This document shows, piece by piece, positions 1 through 6,290 of a stretch of 7,840 nucleotides of DNA (position 1 is its first letter; every line of letters begins with the position of its first letter). The position numbers and the translations under genes were made by a program. Under the pieces are notes generated by a model. The model did not search any database, had not been told where the DNA came from, and saw nothing but the letters and a program-made list of their open reading frames with translations. The DNA comes from an uncultured Clostridia bacterium (GTDB lineage: Bacteria; Bacillota; Clostridia; Christensenellales; UBA1242): the NCBI GenBank assembly GCA_946610635.1, contig CAMOCI010000029.1:1-7840 (forward strand). Direction: 5' to 3'.

Positions 1-547
1 TTATCATAGCACTAACAAGGCTTGCCCCGTCGCCCATTAAATAGTAAAAACCATTACCACTTGTGCGTCCTGCACTTTCTTTATCCAGTGCACAAAAGCT
101 ATCTAATATGTCTGCGTGATAAGGTATTTCAAAATCTGGCACTTTTGGCTCGCCGAATTTTTCAATCTCAACATTTTCACTATCATCTTTACCAACAGGT
201 ACGCTGCTATCTACGATGTTAGGAATTGACATCATTATTTTTTTAACTTTTTCGTTAATCTCAATTTGTTCTTTGTCAATTTCTTCTAGTCTTGCTTTAC
301 CATCTGCAACTTTTTGCTTAATTATTTCAGCTTCTTCTTTTTTACCTTCCTTCATAAGCAAGCCAATTTGGTTTGAAAGTTGATTTCTTTCAGCACGCAA
401 GTTGTCGCCTTCCTGTTTTAATGCTCTATTTTTAATATCAAGCTCCAAAACTTCATCAACAAGTGGAAGTTTTTGTTCTTGAAATTTCTTTTTTATATTT
501 TCTTTAACTAATTCTGGATTTGTCCTAATTAAATTTATATCTATCAT
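1..547 (-). CDS. serS: Seryl-tRNA synthetase, N-terminal part (3' end outside window)
   Basis: The visible 182 codons encode the start of seryl-tRNA synthetase, the cytosolic class II enzyme that attaches serine to tRNA-Ser. The protein opens MIDINLIRTNPELVKENI, the usual SerRS start. Residues about 25-105 are highly charged and rich in Glu, Lys, Leu and Ile, as expected for the long antiparallel coiled-coil arm that grips the tRNA-Ser variable arm. After SIPNIVDSSVPVGKDDSENV comes the start of the catalytic domain, with IPYHADILDSF and TSGNGFYYLMGDGA; this wording resembles a SerRS type common in Clostridia. The class II catalytic motifs lie beyond the left edge. The ATG at 547 is supported by GAGG at 556-553, five bases upstream. 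The gene follows ileS by about 54 bases on the same strand, so co-transcription is likely. A 20-bp palindrome sits just upstream of the ribosome binding site. The identity is secure; I cannot judge whether the gene is complete. Confidence 0.96.
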   Translation of the reverse strand, partial: MIDINLIRTNPELVKENIKKKFQEQKLPLVDEVLELDIKNRALKQEGDNLRAERNQLSNQIGLLMKEGKKEEAEIIKQKVADGKARLEEIDKEQIEINEKVKKIMMSIPNIVDSSVPVGKDDSENVEIEKFGEPKVPDFEIPYHADILDSFCALDKESAGRTSGNGFYYLMGDGASLVSAMI

Positions 548-558
548 AATATCCTCGT

Positions 559-578
559 ATAATGACATTTGTCATTAT
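559..578. promoter_or_regulatory. 20-bp palindrome just upstream of the serS ribosome binding site
   Basis: The arms ATAATGACA (559-567) and TGTCATTAT (570-578) are perfect inverted repeats around a 2-base centre. They occupy much of the 54-base gap between ileS and serS and end two bases before the serS GAGG. As DNA this is a good dimeric-repressor operator. As RNA the same bases could fold into a hairpin of about 8 pairs next to the ribosome binding site. There is no U-run after it in the minus direction, so it is not a standard intrinsic terminator. I do not recognise the cognate factor. Confidence 0.6.
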
Positions 579-601
579 TTTACATTTTAGTATTTATTTT
601 A

Positions 602-3600
602 CTAATTTTTTTTAATAATAATATTAATAATTTCTCCGTCAACATTAATTTCTTTTTTAAAGCCATCATACAATGTGCCATTAGAAACACACAAAACTTC
701 TTCGTTAATAATAGATAGGTTATCTTGAATAAGTTTTTGCATATGTTCACATTTTGTATCCATATTCAAAATAATTCTGTCATCAATATTTAAGCCTGCT
801 TCTTTTCTAGCAACTTGAAGTTCTCTAATAACTTCACGAAGTCTACCTTCTTCAACAAGTTCTTGCGACAATTCAATATCAAGCACAACAAGATTGTTAC
901 CAAGATTTGCAATAGCAAACTCTTCTTTAGGTGTGAGTTTTAACTCAAACATATCATATGAAAGTGTTGGGAAACCTTCTATATTTACATCACTTTGGCT
1001 AGCAACAGCATTAACACACTTTTTCATGTTCTCAACATCCATTTCAAGTAAAACTTGTTTTAGTTTGTTTACATCTCCTTTTAAAACTACTCCTGCTTTT
1101 CTAAAATTAAGTGTTAAACTTTGGTTGTTAAATTTATCATCTTCATTAACAAACTCAATCTCTTTAACGTTAATTTCATCTAATATTATTTGTTTAAAAT
1201 CTTCAACAGCAGGTATATAATCACTAGAAACTTTTAAAAGCATTTTACTAAGCGGCTGTTTTACCTTTATTTGATGTTCTGCTCTTAATTTTTGTGCAAG
1301 ATAAATTATATCTCTAACCTTTTCAGTTTCTGCAAGCAAGTTTTCATATCCATAAGATTTTTCTTGTGGAAAACTAGACATTTGAATTGAAAGTGCCTCA
1401 CCTTTCTCTGTTTCTCTAACAAGGTTTTGCCATATATGTTCTGTTACAAATGGAATTATTGGTGCCATAACCTGACAACATGTTTTTATTGCATTATATA
1501 AACAATAGTACGCATTTAATTGGTCTGTGCCACTATTTTTCCAAAATCTACGACGATTTATACGTATAAACCAATTTGTTAAATCATCAATGTACTGTTC
1601 AAAATCTTTAACAATAGGTGCTGTATCATAATTATCATAGTTTTGTTTTGATGTTTTTACAAAAGCATTAGTTCTTTCTAGTAACCACTTGTCTGTGATA
1701 TTTAATTCATCAAAATTTGGTGTATAGCCATCTAATTTTGGATTATCTAAACAAGCATAAGTGTTATAAAATATATATGCATTCCAAAAACCTAACAACT
1801 TTCTTTTAACATCATCACCTAAACTATAACCAAAACGAACATTATTTGAAATTGGTGCAGATGCATACAAATATCTTATTGTATCGGCGCCCATTTTTTC
1901 TGCTGCTTCATCAAATTTAATCATGTAGCCGCTTTTATGAAATCTTCCGCCATCTTCTTTAACAACGCTTTCATAAGTCATAACTTTTTGATATGGTGCT
2001 TTACCTTCAAGCACAACACTCATAAATAGTAGTGAATAAAACCATAATCTTATTTGCTCTATCATTTCAATAACACATTCACTAGGGAAGTTGTTCTTAA
2101 AATATTCTTTATCTGTAAAATATTTTTTTGTGCTAAACGGTGTGATGCCAGCATCAAGCCAACAATCACCAACATCGGTTATACGACTAACTTCTTCGCC
2201 ACATTCACATTTGATTTTTATATCATCAATCCAAGGCCTATGCAAGTTAGGAATATTTTTTGCTTTTTCTTTGTCAATAGCTCTTTCAATAAGTTCTTCA
2301 TGACTACCTATGACATGCAACTTGCCACATTTTGAACAAATGTAAAACGGTAATGGCAATCCATAAAAACGTTTTCTGCTAATATTCCAGTCACCCATGT
2401 TAGAAAGCCAATCTATCATACGTTTACCTGCATGTTCTGGCTTCCATTCAACCTGCTTTGCTGCTTCTATAAGTTTATCTCTAATTGGGTCAGATTTAAT
2501 ATACCATCCACTAACAAGTTTGTAAACTATATCTGTTTTACAACGCCAGCAGTATGCATATCTGTGTTTGTATTTGTGTGTTTTATATAATTTATTTTGT
2601 TCTTTTAATCTATCAAAAACCAAAGGCTTAACTTCTTCTGTGCTCTTACCAGCAAACTCTCCAAAATTTTCTGTAATAACGCCAGCATCGTCAATAGGAT
2701 TTATCTTAGGTAGTCCTAAACTATCGCCAAGTTCAAAGTCACTTTCGCCACAACCTGGTGCTATATGAACAACTCCAACACCTTCTGTTGCATCAACCAA
2801 ATTCCAAGCAACAATTTTATGCTCAAACTTTTGTGGTTCTAAATAAGGAAACATCGTTTCGTAAGTTTTGCCAACAAGTGCAATTCCTTTAACTTCTTTT
2901 GAAACTGAAACAAGATCCTCACCTAAACATTTTAAAACATCTTTACAAAGTATAAGTTCATCATCATCACTTTTAACTTTACAATAACAATAAGTAAGTT
3001 CTGGATTAACTGCCAAAGCAACGTTGCTTGTTAATGTCCAAGGAGTTGTTGTCCAAACAAGCATTTTTGCACTTTCATCTTTTAGTGGTAATTTACAAAA
3101 AACTGCTTCACACTCAACATCATGATAACTATCAGTCATTTCGTGTTCACTTAAACTTGTACCACATCTTGGGCACCAGTTCATTACTCTATACTTTTTT
3201 TCAAGCAATCCCATTTCGTTGCACTTTTTTAAAAAATGCCAAATGCTTGTAATATTTTCATCACTATTTGTAAAGTATGAATTTTCCCAGTCCATCCACT
3301 GTCCAAGTCTTTTGCTTTGTTCAGTAATAACACCGCTGTATTTTTTAACACGATTCATACAAGCAATAGTAAAGTTATCAAGTCCATAGTCTTCAATATC
3401 TTTTTTGTTTTTAAAGCCAAGCTCTTTTTCAACTTCAACTTCAACCCAAAGACCTTGTGCATCAAAACCATTTTGATATTGACAACTCTCGCCCTTCATT
3501 GCATGGTATTTAATAAAAGTATCTTTTAATGTTCTTCCCCAAGCGTGATGAATACCCATACTGTTGTTTGCAGTCATAGGTCCATCTAAAAATCTATATC

Positions 3601-3715
3601 TTTCTCCGTTTTTGTTTTTATCAACAAGTTTTTCAAAACAATGCTCATTTTTCCAAAAATCAAGCACTTCATGTTCCATTTCAACAAAATCTAAATTAGC
3701 CTGTTCTTTTTTCAT
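602..3715 (-). CDS. ileS: Isoleucyl-tRNA synthetase, type 2-like, with a GXHH signature motif
   Basis: This encodes isoleucyl-tRNA synthetase (1037 aa), the cytosolic class I enzyme that charges tRNA-Ile. The length fits the longer, eukaryote-like type 2 IleRS. The nucleotide-binding half contains GPMTANNSMGIHHAWG: the class I HIGH motif is rearranged to G54-I-H-H57. The usual CHGLP segment is AQGLW (about 86-90), and the KMSKS loop is RFHKS (591-595), keeping only the second Lys-Ser. The CP1 editing domain (about 180-390) keeps WTTTPWTLTSN (221-231) and VVHIAPGCGESDFELG (315-330). Cysteine pairs (CPRC at 181; CWRC; CSKC with CEC) suggest zinc-binding knuckles. The anticodon-binding helix bundle includes DKWLLERTNAF and NWFIRINRRRFW, and a long C-terminal extension follows. 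The start is set by GGGAG at 3724-3720; the stop is TAG. It has its own consensus promoter with a leader of about 40 bases, too short for a T-box. The frame is intact, so the unusual motifs look like a real variant family rather than decay. Confidence 0.97.
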   Translation of the reverse strand: MKKEQANLDFVEMEHEVLDFWKNEHCFEKLVDKNKNGERYRFLDGPMTANNSMGIHHAWGRTLKDTFIKYHAMKGESCQYQNGFDAQGLWVEVEVEKELGFKNKKDIEDYGLDNFTIACMNRVKKYSGVITEQSKRLGQWMDWENSYFTNSDENITSIWHFLKKCNEMGLLEKKYRVMNWCPRCGTSLSEHEMTDSYHDVECEAVFCKLPLKDESAKMLVWTTTPWTLTSNVALAVNPELTYCYCKVKSDDDELILCKDVLKCLGEDLVSVSKEVKGIALVGKTYETMFPYLEPQKFEHKIVAWNLVDATEGVGVVHIAPGCGESDFELGDSLGLPKINPIDDAGVITENFGEFAGKSTEEVKPLVFDRLKEQNKLYKTHKYKHRYAYCWRCKTDIVYKLVSGWYIKSDPIRDKLIEAAKQVEWKPEHAGKRMIDWLSNMGDWNISRKRFYGLPLPFYICSKCGKLHVIGSHEELIERAIDKEKAKNIPNLHRPWIDDIKIKCECGEEVSRITDVGDCWLDAGITPFSTKKYFTDKEYFKNNFPSECVIEMIEQIRLWFYSLLFMSVVLEGKAPYQKVMTYESVVKEDGGRFHKSGYMIKFDEAAEKMGADTIRYLYASAPISNNVRFGYSLGDDVKRKLLGFWNAYIFYNTYACLDNPKLDGYTPNFDELNITDKWLLERTNAFVKTSKQNYDNYDTAPIVKDFEQYIDDLTNWFIRINRRRFWKNSGTDQLNAYYCLYNAIKTCCQVMAPIIPFVTEHIWQNLVRETEKGEALSIQMSSFPQEKSYGYENLLAETEKVRDIIYLAQKLRAEHQIKVKQPLSKMLLKVSSDYIPAVEDFKQIILDEINVKEIEFVNEDDKFNNQSLTLNFRKAGVVLKGDVNKLKQVLLEMDVENMKKCVNAVASQSDVNIEGFPTLSYDMFELKLTPKEEFAIANLGNNLVVLDIELSQELVEEGRLREVIRELQVARKEAGLNIDDRIILNMDTKCEHMQKLIQDNLSIINEEVLCVSNGTLYDGFKKEINVDGEIINIIIKKN

Positions 3716-3747
3716 AAATCTCCCGTAATCGCTTTAAGCGTATAATA

Positions 3748-3801
3748 AAACTAACAATAATTATATTTGTATATAATTAAAATGTCAACTAAACTAACAA
3801 T
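3748..3801. repeat. 11-bp direct repeat flanking the ileS promoter
   Basis: AAACTAACAAT occurs exactly at 3748-3758 and again at 3791-3801 (plus-strand reading), 43 bp apart or about four helical turns. One copy lies just upstream of the ileS -35 and the other covers the predicted transcription start, so the pair brackets the promoter. This arrangement suits a regulator that bends or loops promoter DNA. In AT-rich sequence an 11-bp match can also arise by chance. No known factor is recognised. Confidence 0.4.
3760..3788 (-). promoter_or_regulatory. Consensus sigma-A promoter of ileS
   Basis: On the minus strand TTGACA (3788-3783) is followed after exactly 17 bases by TATAAT (3765-3760), a perfect match to the housekeeping consensus. 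Transcription should begin near 3753, giving an untranslated leader of about 38 bases. The leader contains only a small CGCT-TAA-AGCG hairpin (3740-3730) before GGGAG and the ATG. The promoter lies just after the terminator of the upstream operon, so ileS-serS forms a separate transcription unit. Confidence 0.9.
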
Positions 3802-3824
3802 TAAAAAGTACCTATTGGTACTTT
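3799..3824 (-). terminator. Intrinsic terminator of the Rho-like/acyltransferase operon
   Basis: AAAGTACC (3824-3817) and GGTACTTT (3812-3805) form a perfect 8-bp stem with a 4-base loop. In the minus direction the stem ends in five consecutive T (3807-3803), followed by AATT. It begins five bases after the acyltransferase stop codon, the expected place for a Rho-independent terminator. The plus-strand direction has no T-run. The stem is modest in GC, so termination may be incomplete. Confidence 0.8.
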
Positions 3825-3828
3825 AAAA

Positions 3829-4833
3829 CTATTTAGTTATTTTATTTATTAATCTATTTGTAAATTTATCTATTGTTTGCTTTTTAATATAGTCAATTAT
3901 ACTGCAACTGCAAAAAACAATTAAAACAATTAAAATTAAAAAGAAAATAAAGTAACTACTTTGATAAACACTTTTTGAATTTATTATAACATTCCAAAGC
4001 CATTTTCTAACGTATGGATTATCATGCAATAAATAAATACCAAATGTAGTAGATGCTATTGTATTGATGAATTTATTATGACCTAATTTTTTGATATTTT
4101 TAAACATATAAAACATTGAAACAGCACAAATTACAACTAATGGACTATCTACAAAAGATAAATCAATATTAAACAATATTTTTGTTAAAGGTAATAAGAT
4201 GAAAGATGCAAAAAATAGTGTAATAGCAAACCATTTTTTATTAAACAAGTTAATATCATATTTCCTAATATATGACGCAATTAAATATAATACAAAAAAG
4301 AAAATAATTTTATTGTTTAAAAAGAAGAATACAACCATTAAAATTAATATGATAATAATATGTAAATTTTTACTTAATAACTTAATTAATTTATTTAAAA
4401 GTGGAGAGAAAATATATAAAATAACATATCCACTTACAAACCAATATTCTCCAGTAATAATTGGCAGAATTGCATTTAGAAGATTGTTTTTTGAAAATAT
4501 TGCAGGATTAATACAAAAAGCGATAATAAAAATTATTGTTGAATATGTGAAAACTTGCGCAATTATTTTATATACTTTTTTAAGTTTAAAATTTGAATTG
4601 TATAAAAAGTAAGCACTAATTAATATAAATACATCTACACCTAATTTACCATAAGATATTGAAAATTCATAAAATACAAAATTTATACTTCTTAAAAAAT
4701 TAGTTTCACCATCTAATATGGGATTATTAACCACACCAATTCCATGTAAAGCAAAATGATGCATAATAATCAATATCATGCATACAATCCTTAATAATTC
4801 AAAATTACTTTGTCTTTCATATTTCATAAACAT
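3829..4833 (-). CDS. Integral membrane acyltransferase (acyltransferase family 3)
   Basis: This 334-aa protein belongs to the acyltransferase 3 family, multi-spanning membrane enzymes that move acetyl or other acyl groups onto extracellular polysaccharide, peptidoglycan or lipid sugars. Family marks are FELLRIVCMILIIMHHFALHG (11-31, first membrane helix with H25-H26 at the usual active-site position), GKLGVDVFILISAYFLY (62-78), EYWFVSGYVILYIFSPLLN (129-147) and FGIYLLHDNPYVRKW (264-278). About ten hydrophobic helices cover nearly the whole chain, and the short basic C-terminus probably lies inside the cell. The length is normal and the frame intact. It begins about 15 bases after the Rho-like gene stops, so the two are co-transcribed. 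No good ribosome binding site precedes ATG 4833 or the alternative ATG 4827, so translation may be coupled. Its DNA is strikingly AT-rich (8 G or C in the 60 bases from 4321), lower than ileS. The acceptor cannot be told; O-acetylation of a surface glycan is the best guess. Confidence 0.88.
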   Translation of the reverse strand: MFMKYERQSNFELLRIVCMILIIMHHFALHGIGVVNNPILDGETNFLRSINFVFYEFSISYGKLGVDVFILISAYFLYNSNFKLKKVYKIIAQVFTYSTIIFIIAFCINPAIFSKNNLLNAILPIITGEYWFVSGYVILYIFSPLLNKLIKLLSKNLHIIIILILMVVFFFLNNKIIFFFVLYLIASYIRKYDINLFNKKWFAITLFFASFILLPLTKILFNIDLSFVDSPLVVICAVSMFYMFKNIKKLGHNKFINTIASTTFGIYLLHDNPYVRKWLWNVIINSKSVYQSSYFIFFLILIVLIVFCSCSIIDYIKKQTIDKFTNRLINKITK

Positions 4834-4848
4834 ATCTAATATTTAAAG

Positions 4849-6132
4849 TCAGTTAATATTTTTTAATATATTTTCTCTTTTTAATTGTTCATCTTTACTT
4901 AAAATATTATTTACAAATTTTGCATTTGAAGTTTGAAAGTTTATGTGTATGTTATCTTTGTCACTATCAAAATATATTATTTCATTTGCATTATCTTTTA
5001 ATGATTGTGGCGCATCCAAAAGTATTAGTGTTAAACTACTATTAACAAAATTACGTGATAAATTAAATATATCTTTTAACTTGTTTTGAGATAATATTTT
5101 TGCAGATGTTTCATTAATATTTTGAGTAATAATTAAATCTTCTGCGTAAGCATTAATAAACTTTGTTGCATTATAAAACACAATAGCTACATCTTGATTA
5201 AATTCAAGCCTATTTATGCAGTTATTAACATAAGTAAAAACTTTTTCAAAAAATTGTTCTCTTGATTGGCTTAAACTTAGCGAACACACTTCTACATCTT
5301 GAGCTTTAAACATTATTGAGCCGACATCTTCTGGCGTATCGTCAATAGAAATTAGTAATGTTCTTATTTTATTATTTTTAGAAAAATCATTTAAAAATTG
5401 AATTGTATGCTCTATTTTTAATGCATCATTGTTATAGTTTAATATAGCTCTTGTACCTTTTGCTAGTGGATAAACTTGATTGATTGTTTCAAAATCTATA
5501 TTTCCACTTAATGCAATTTTTTGATTAGGATAACAAGGAGCAATACTATCAAAAGAATTTCTTTCAAATTCTTCTGCAACATATTCATCATTAATTTTTT
5601 GTATATTTGTTGCAAGCATTACATTTTTTTCTGCAATATATCTACTATCACCTATTATATAATCGCCATCTTTAACGCCATATTGTTCTGCTAAATTGTT
5701 TAAAATGATTGTATTTTCTTTATAATAGTCAGTCATATATCCCTTAAAATATGCTATACCAAAATCATCATTATATTTTTTATAAAATCCTTTGTATAAT
5801 ATATTTTTATCGCTAGACTTTCCACTATCACTTAAAATACTAGCAGAAGTATAATTAAAATTTAAATTTAAAAAAGACTTATAAACTGCATCATTGCTAC
5901 TCTTAAACAAATTGTTAGGCAAAACTGCATCCAAAATTATTTCTTCACTCGCTTTATGCTTTGGTGGTCTACCTTTATTAGTTTTTTTAGGAGAAGGTTG
6001 TTTGCCATTAATAATTTCGTTGATACTCAAAATAAGTTCAGTTCTCTTTTTGGTTGTTGGAGAATGAACACCTAAACTACGAGCATAGTTTCTCAAATCA
6101 TAAATACCCATATTTTCAAAATCTTTATACAT
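4849..6132 (-). CDS. Rho-like protein with degenerate ATPase motifs (pseudo-Rho)
   Basis: The 427-aa product has the layout of transcription terminator Rho. Residues 6-42 form a Rho N-terminal (SAP-like) domain (MGIYDLRNYARSLGV). A basic KGRPPK patch (53-58, AT-hook-like) and a linker follow. Residues about 112-181 match the Rho OB/cold-shock RNA-binding domain (GFYKKYNDDFGIAYF, LAEQYGVKDGDYIIG). Residues about 190-400 align nearly gap-free with the RecA-like core: FDSIAPCYPNQKI for FENLTPLHANSRL, YPLAKGTRAIL for SPIGRGQRGLI, IDDTPEDV for IDERPEEV, DVAIVFYNATKFINAYA for the Walker B/SITRLARAYN block, and SLTLILLDAP for SLTIIATALI. The ATPase residues are lost: the P-loop reads NYNNDALK (232-239, at most K239 kept), the Walker B Asp is Tyr320, catalytic Glu is D265 and its Arg neighbour T266. 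The last 50 or so residues of Rho are missing. The start at 6132 rather than 6147 is chosen from GGAGGAG and the promoter. It is divergent from a XRE repressor and leads an operon with the acyltransferase. An RNA-binding or Rho-modulating role is inferred; hydrolysis is unlikely. Confidence 0.82.
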   Translation of the reverse strand: MYKDFENMGIYDLRNYARSLGVHSPTTKKRTELILSINEIINGKQPSPKKTNKGRPPKHKASEEIILDAVLPNNLFKSSNDAVYKSFLNLNFNYTSASILSDSGKSSDKNILYKGFYKKYNDDFGIAYFKGYMTDYYKENTIILNNLAEQYGVKDGDYIIGDSRYIAEKNVMLATNIQKINDEYVAEEFERNSFDSIAPCYPNQKIALSGNIDFETINQVYPLAKGTRAILNYNNDALKIEHTIQFLNDFSKNNKIRTLLISIDDTPEDVGSIMFKAQDVEVCSLSLSQSREQFFEKVFTYVNNCINRLEFNQDVAIVFYNATKFINAYAEDLIITQNINETSAKILSQNKLKDIFNLSRNFVNSSLTLILLDAPQSLKDNANEIIYFDSDKDNIHINFQTSNAKFVNNILSKDEQLKRENILKNIN

Positions 6133-6137
6133 ACAAA

Positions 6138-6145
6138 TCTCCTCC
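6138..6145 (-). promoter_or_regulatory. Strong ribosome binding site that sets the Rho-like start
   Basis: GGAGGAGA (6145-6138) lies five bases before the ATG at 6132-6130. A longer reading frame begins at ATG 6147, but that ATG directly abuts the Shine-Dalgarno sequence and lies only about four bases after the predicted transcription start. The start at 6132 (MYKDFENMG) is therefore the real one, and the five extra residues of the longer frame should be dropped. Confidence 0.88.
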
Positions 6146-6157
6146 ATAACTAGTGAT

Positions 6158-6186
6158 ATTATAATATTTTTTTACATTTTTTGCAA
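6158..6186 (-). promoter_or_regulatory. Proximal promoter of the Rho-like/acyltransferase operon
   Basis: On the minus strand TTGCAA (6186-6181) is followed after 17 bases by TATAAT (6163-6158), a good housekeeping promoter. The start would be near 6151, giving a leader of about 19 bases with the GGAGGAG site. It lies about 50 bp downstream of the nearer 17-bp operator, so a repressor bound there need not block it directly. Confidence 0.75.
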
Positions 6187-6227
6187 ATTTATATATTATT
6201 TTGTAAAAAAATATAATATTTTACATA

Positions 6228-6256
6228 ATTATATACGAGTATTCTTCGCAAGTAAA
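6228..6256 (-). promoter_or_regulatory. Possible distal promoter of the Rho-like operon, with an operator in its spacer
   Basis: On the minus strand TTTACT (6256-6251), a 17-base spacer and TATAAT (6233-6228) form a second promoter-like set about 70 bp upstream of the first. The whole spacer is the 17-bp operator at 6234-6250. A bound repressor would sit exactly between -35 and -10. The -35 is a weak match, so this is less certain than the proximal promoter. Confidence 0.45.
6234..6250. promoter_or_regulatory. Operator 1, imperfect 17-bp palindrome
   Basis: TACGAGTATTCTTCGCA has TACGA at one end and TCGCA at the other, an imperfect inverted repeat. It matches the 17-bp site at 6264-6280 at 14 of 17 positions. 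It lies in the divergent region between a XRE repressor gene and the Rho-like operon, the normal place for such a repressor's binding sites. Binding is inferred, not seen. Confidence 0.6.
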
Positions 6257-6284
6257 GTGTTTTTACGAGAAATTTTCGTATAAT
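6256..6284 (+). promoter_or_regulatory. Promoter of the XRE repressor gene, apparently leaderless
   Basis: A perfect TATAAT (6279-6284) ends six bases before the ATG at 6291, so the expected transcription start falls on or next to the start codon. No Shine-Dalgarno sequence lies before the ATG. The -35 region near 6256-6261 (AGTGTT) is poor, which fits a weak or regulated promoter. Operator 2 (6264-6280) overlaps the spacer and the first two bases of the -10, consistent with autorepression. Confidence 0.6.
6264..6280. promoter_or_regulatory. Operator 2, 17-bp palindrome over the XRE promoter
   Basis: TACGAGAAATTTTCGTA is a near-perfect inverted repeat: arms TACGA/TCGTA plus inner AA/TT, with one mismatched pair. 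It is centred 30 bp, about three helical turns, from operator 1, so dimers on both sites would face the same side of the DNA. It covers the spacer and the start of the -10 of the divergent XRE gene. XRE-family repressors commonly bind such paired palindromes in their own promoter. Confidence 0.65.
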
Positions 6285-6290
6285 ATTAAT

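Noticed and set aside
22..222. 66-codon plus-strand open frame in serS
   Set aside because: It is antisense to recognisable serS coding sequence.
553..560. TACGAG half-site of the XRE operator upstream of serS
   Set aside because: Only one half is present and the TCGYA half at the right spacing is absent; the match overlaps the ribosome binding site by chance.
894..3529. Several plus-strand open frames of 66-108 codons inside ileS
   Set aside because: All are antisense to a well-conserved essential gene, with no promoter or ribosome binding site that I can see.
4199..4612. 137-codon plus-strand open frame
   Set aside because: It is antisense to the acyltransferase, very Lys/Ile/Asn-rich and matches no family; it is a low-GC shadow.
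6133..6147. Upstream start for the Rho-like gene at ATG 6147
   Set aside because: That ATG abuts the GGAGGAG ribosome binding site and lies about four bases from the predicted transcription start; ATG 6132 has correct spacing.
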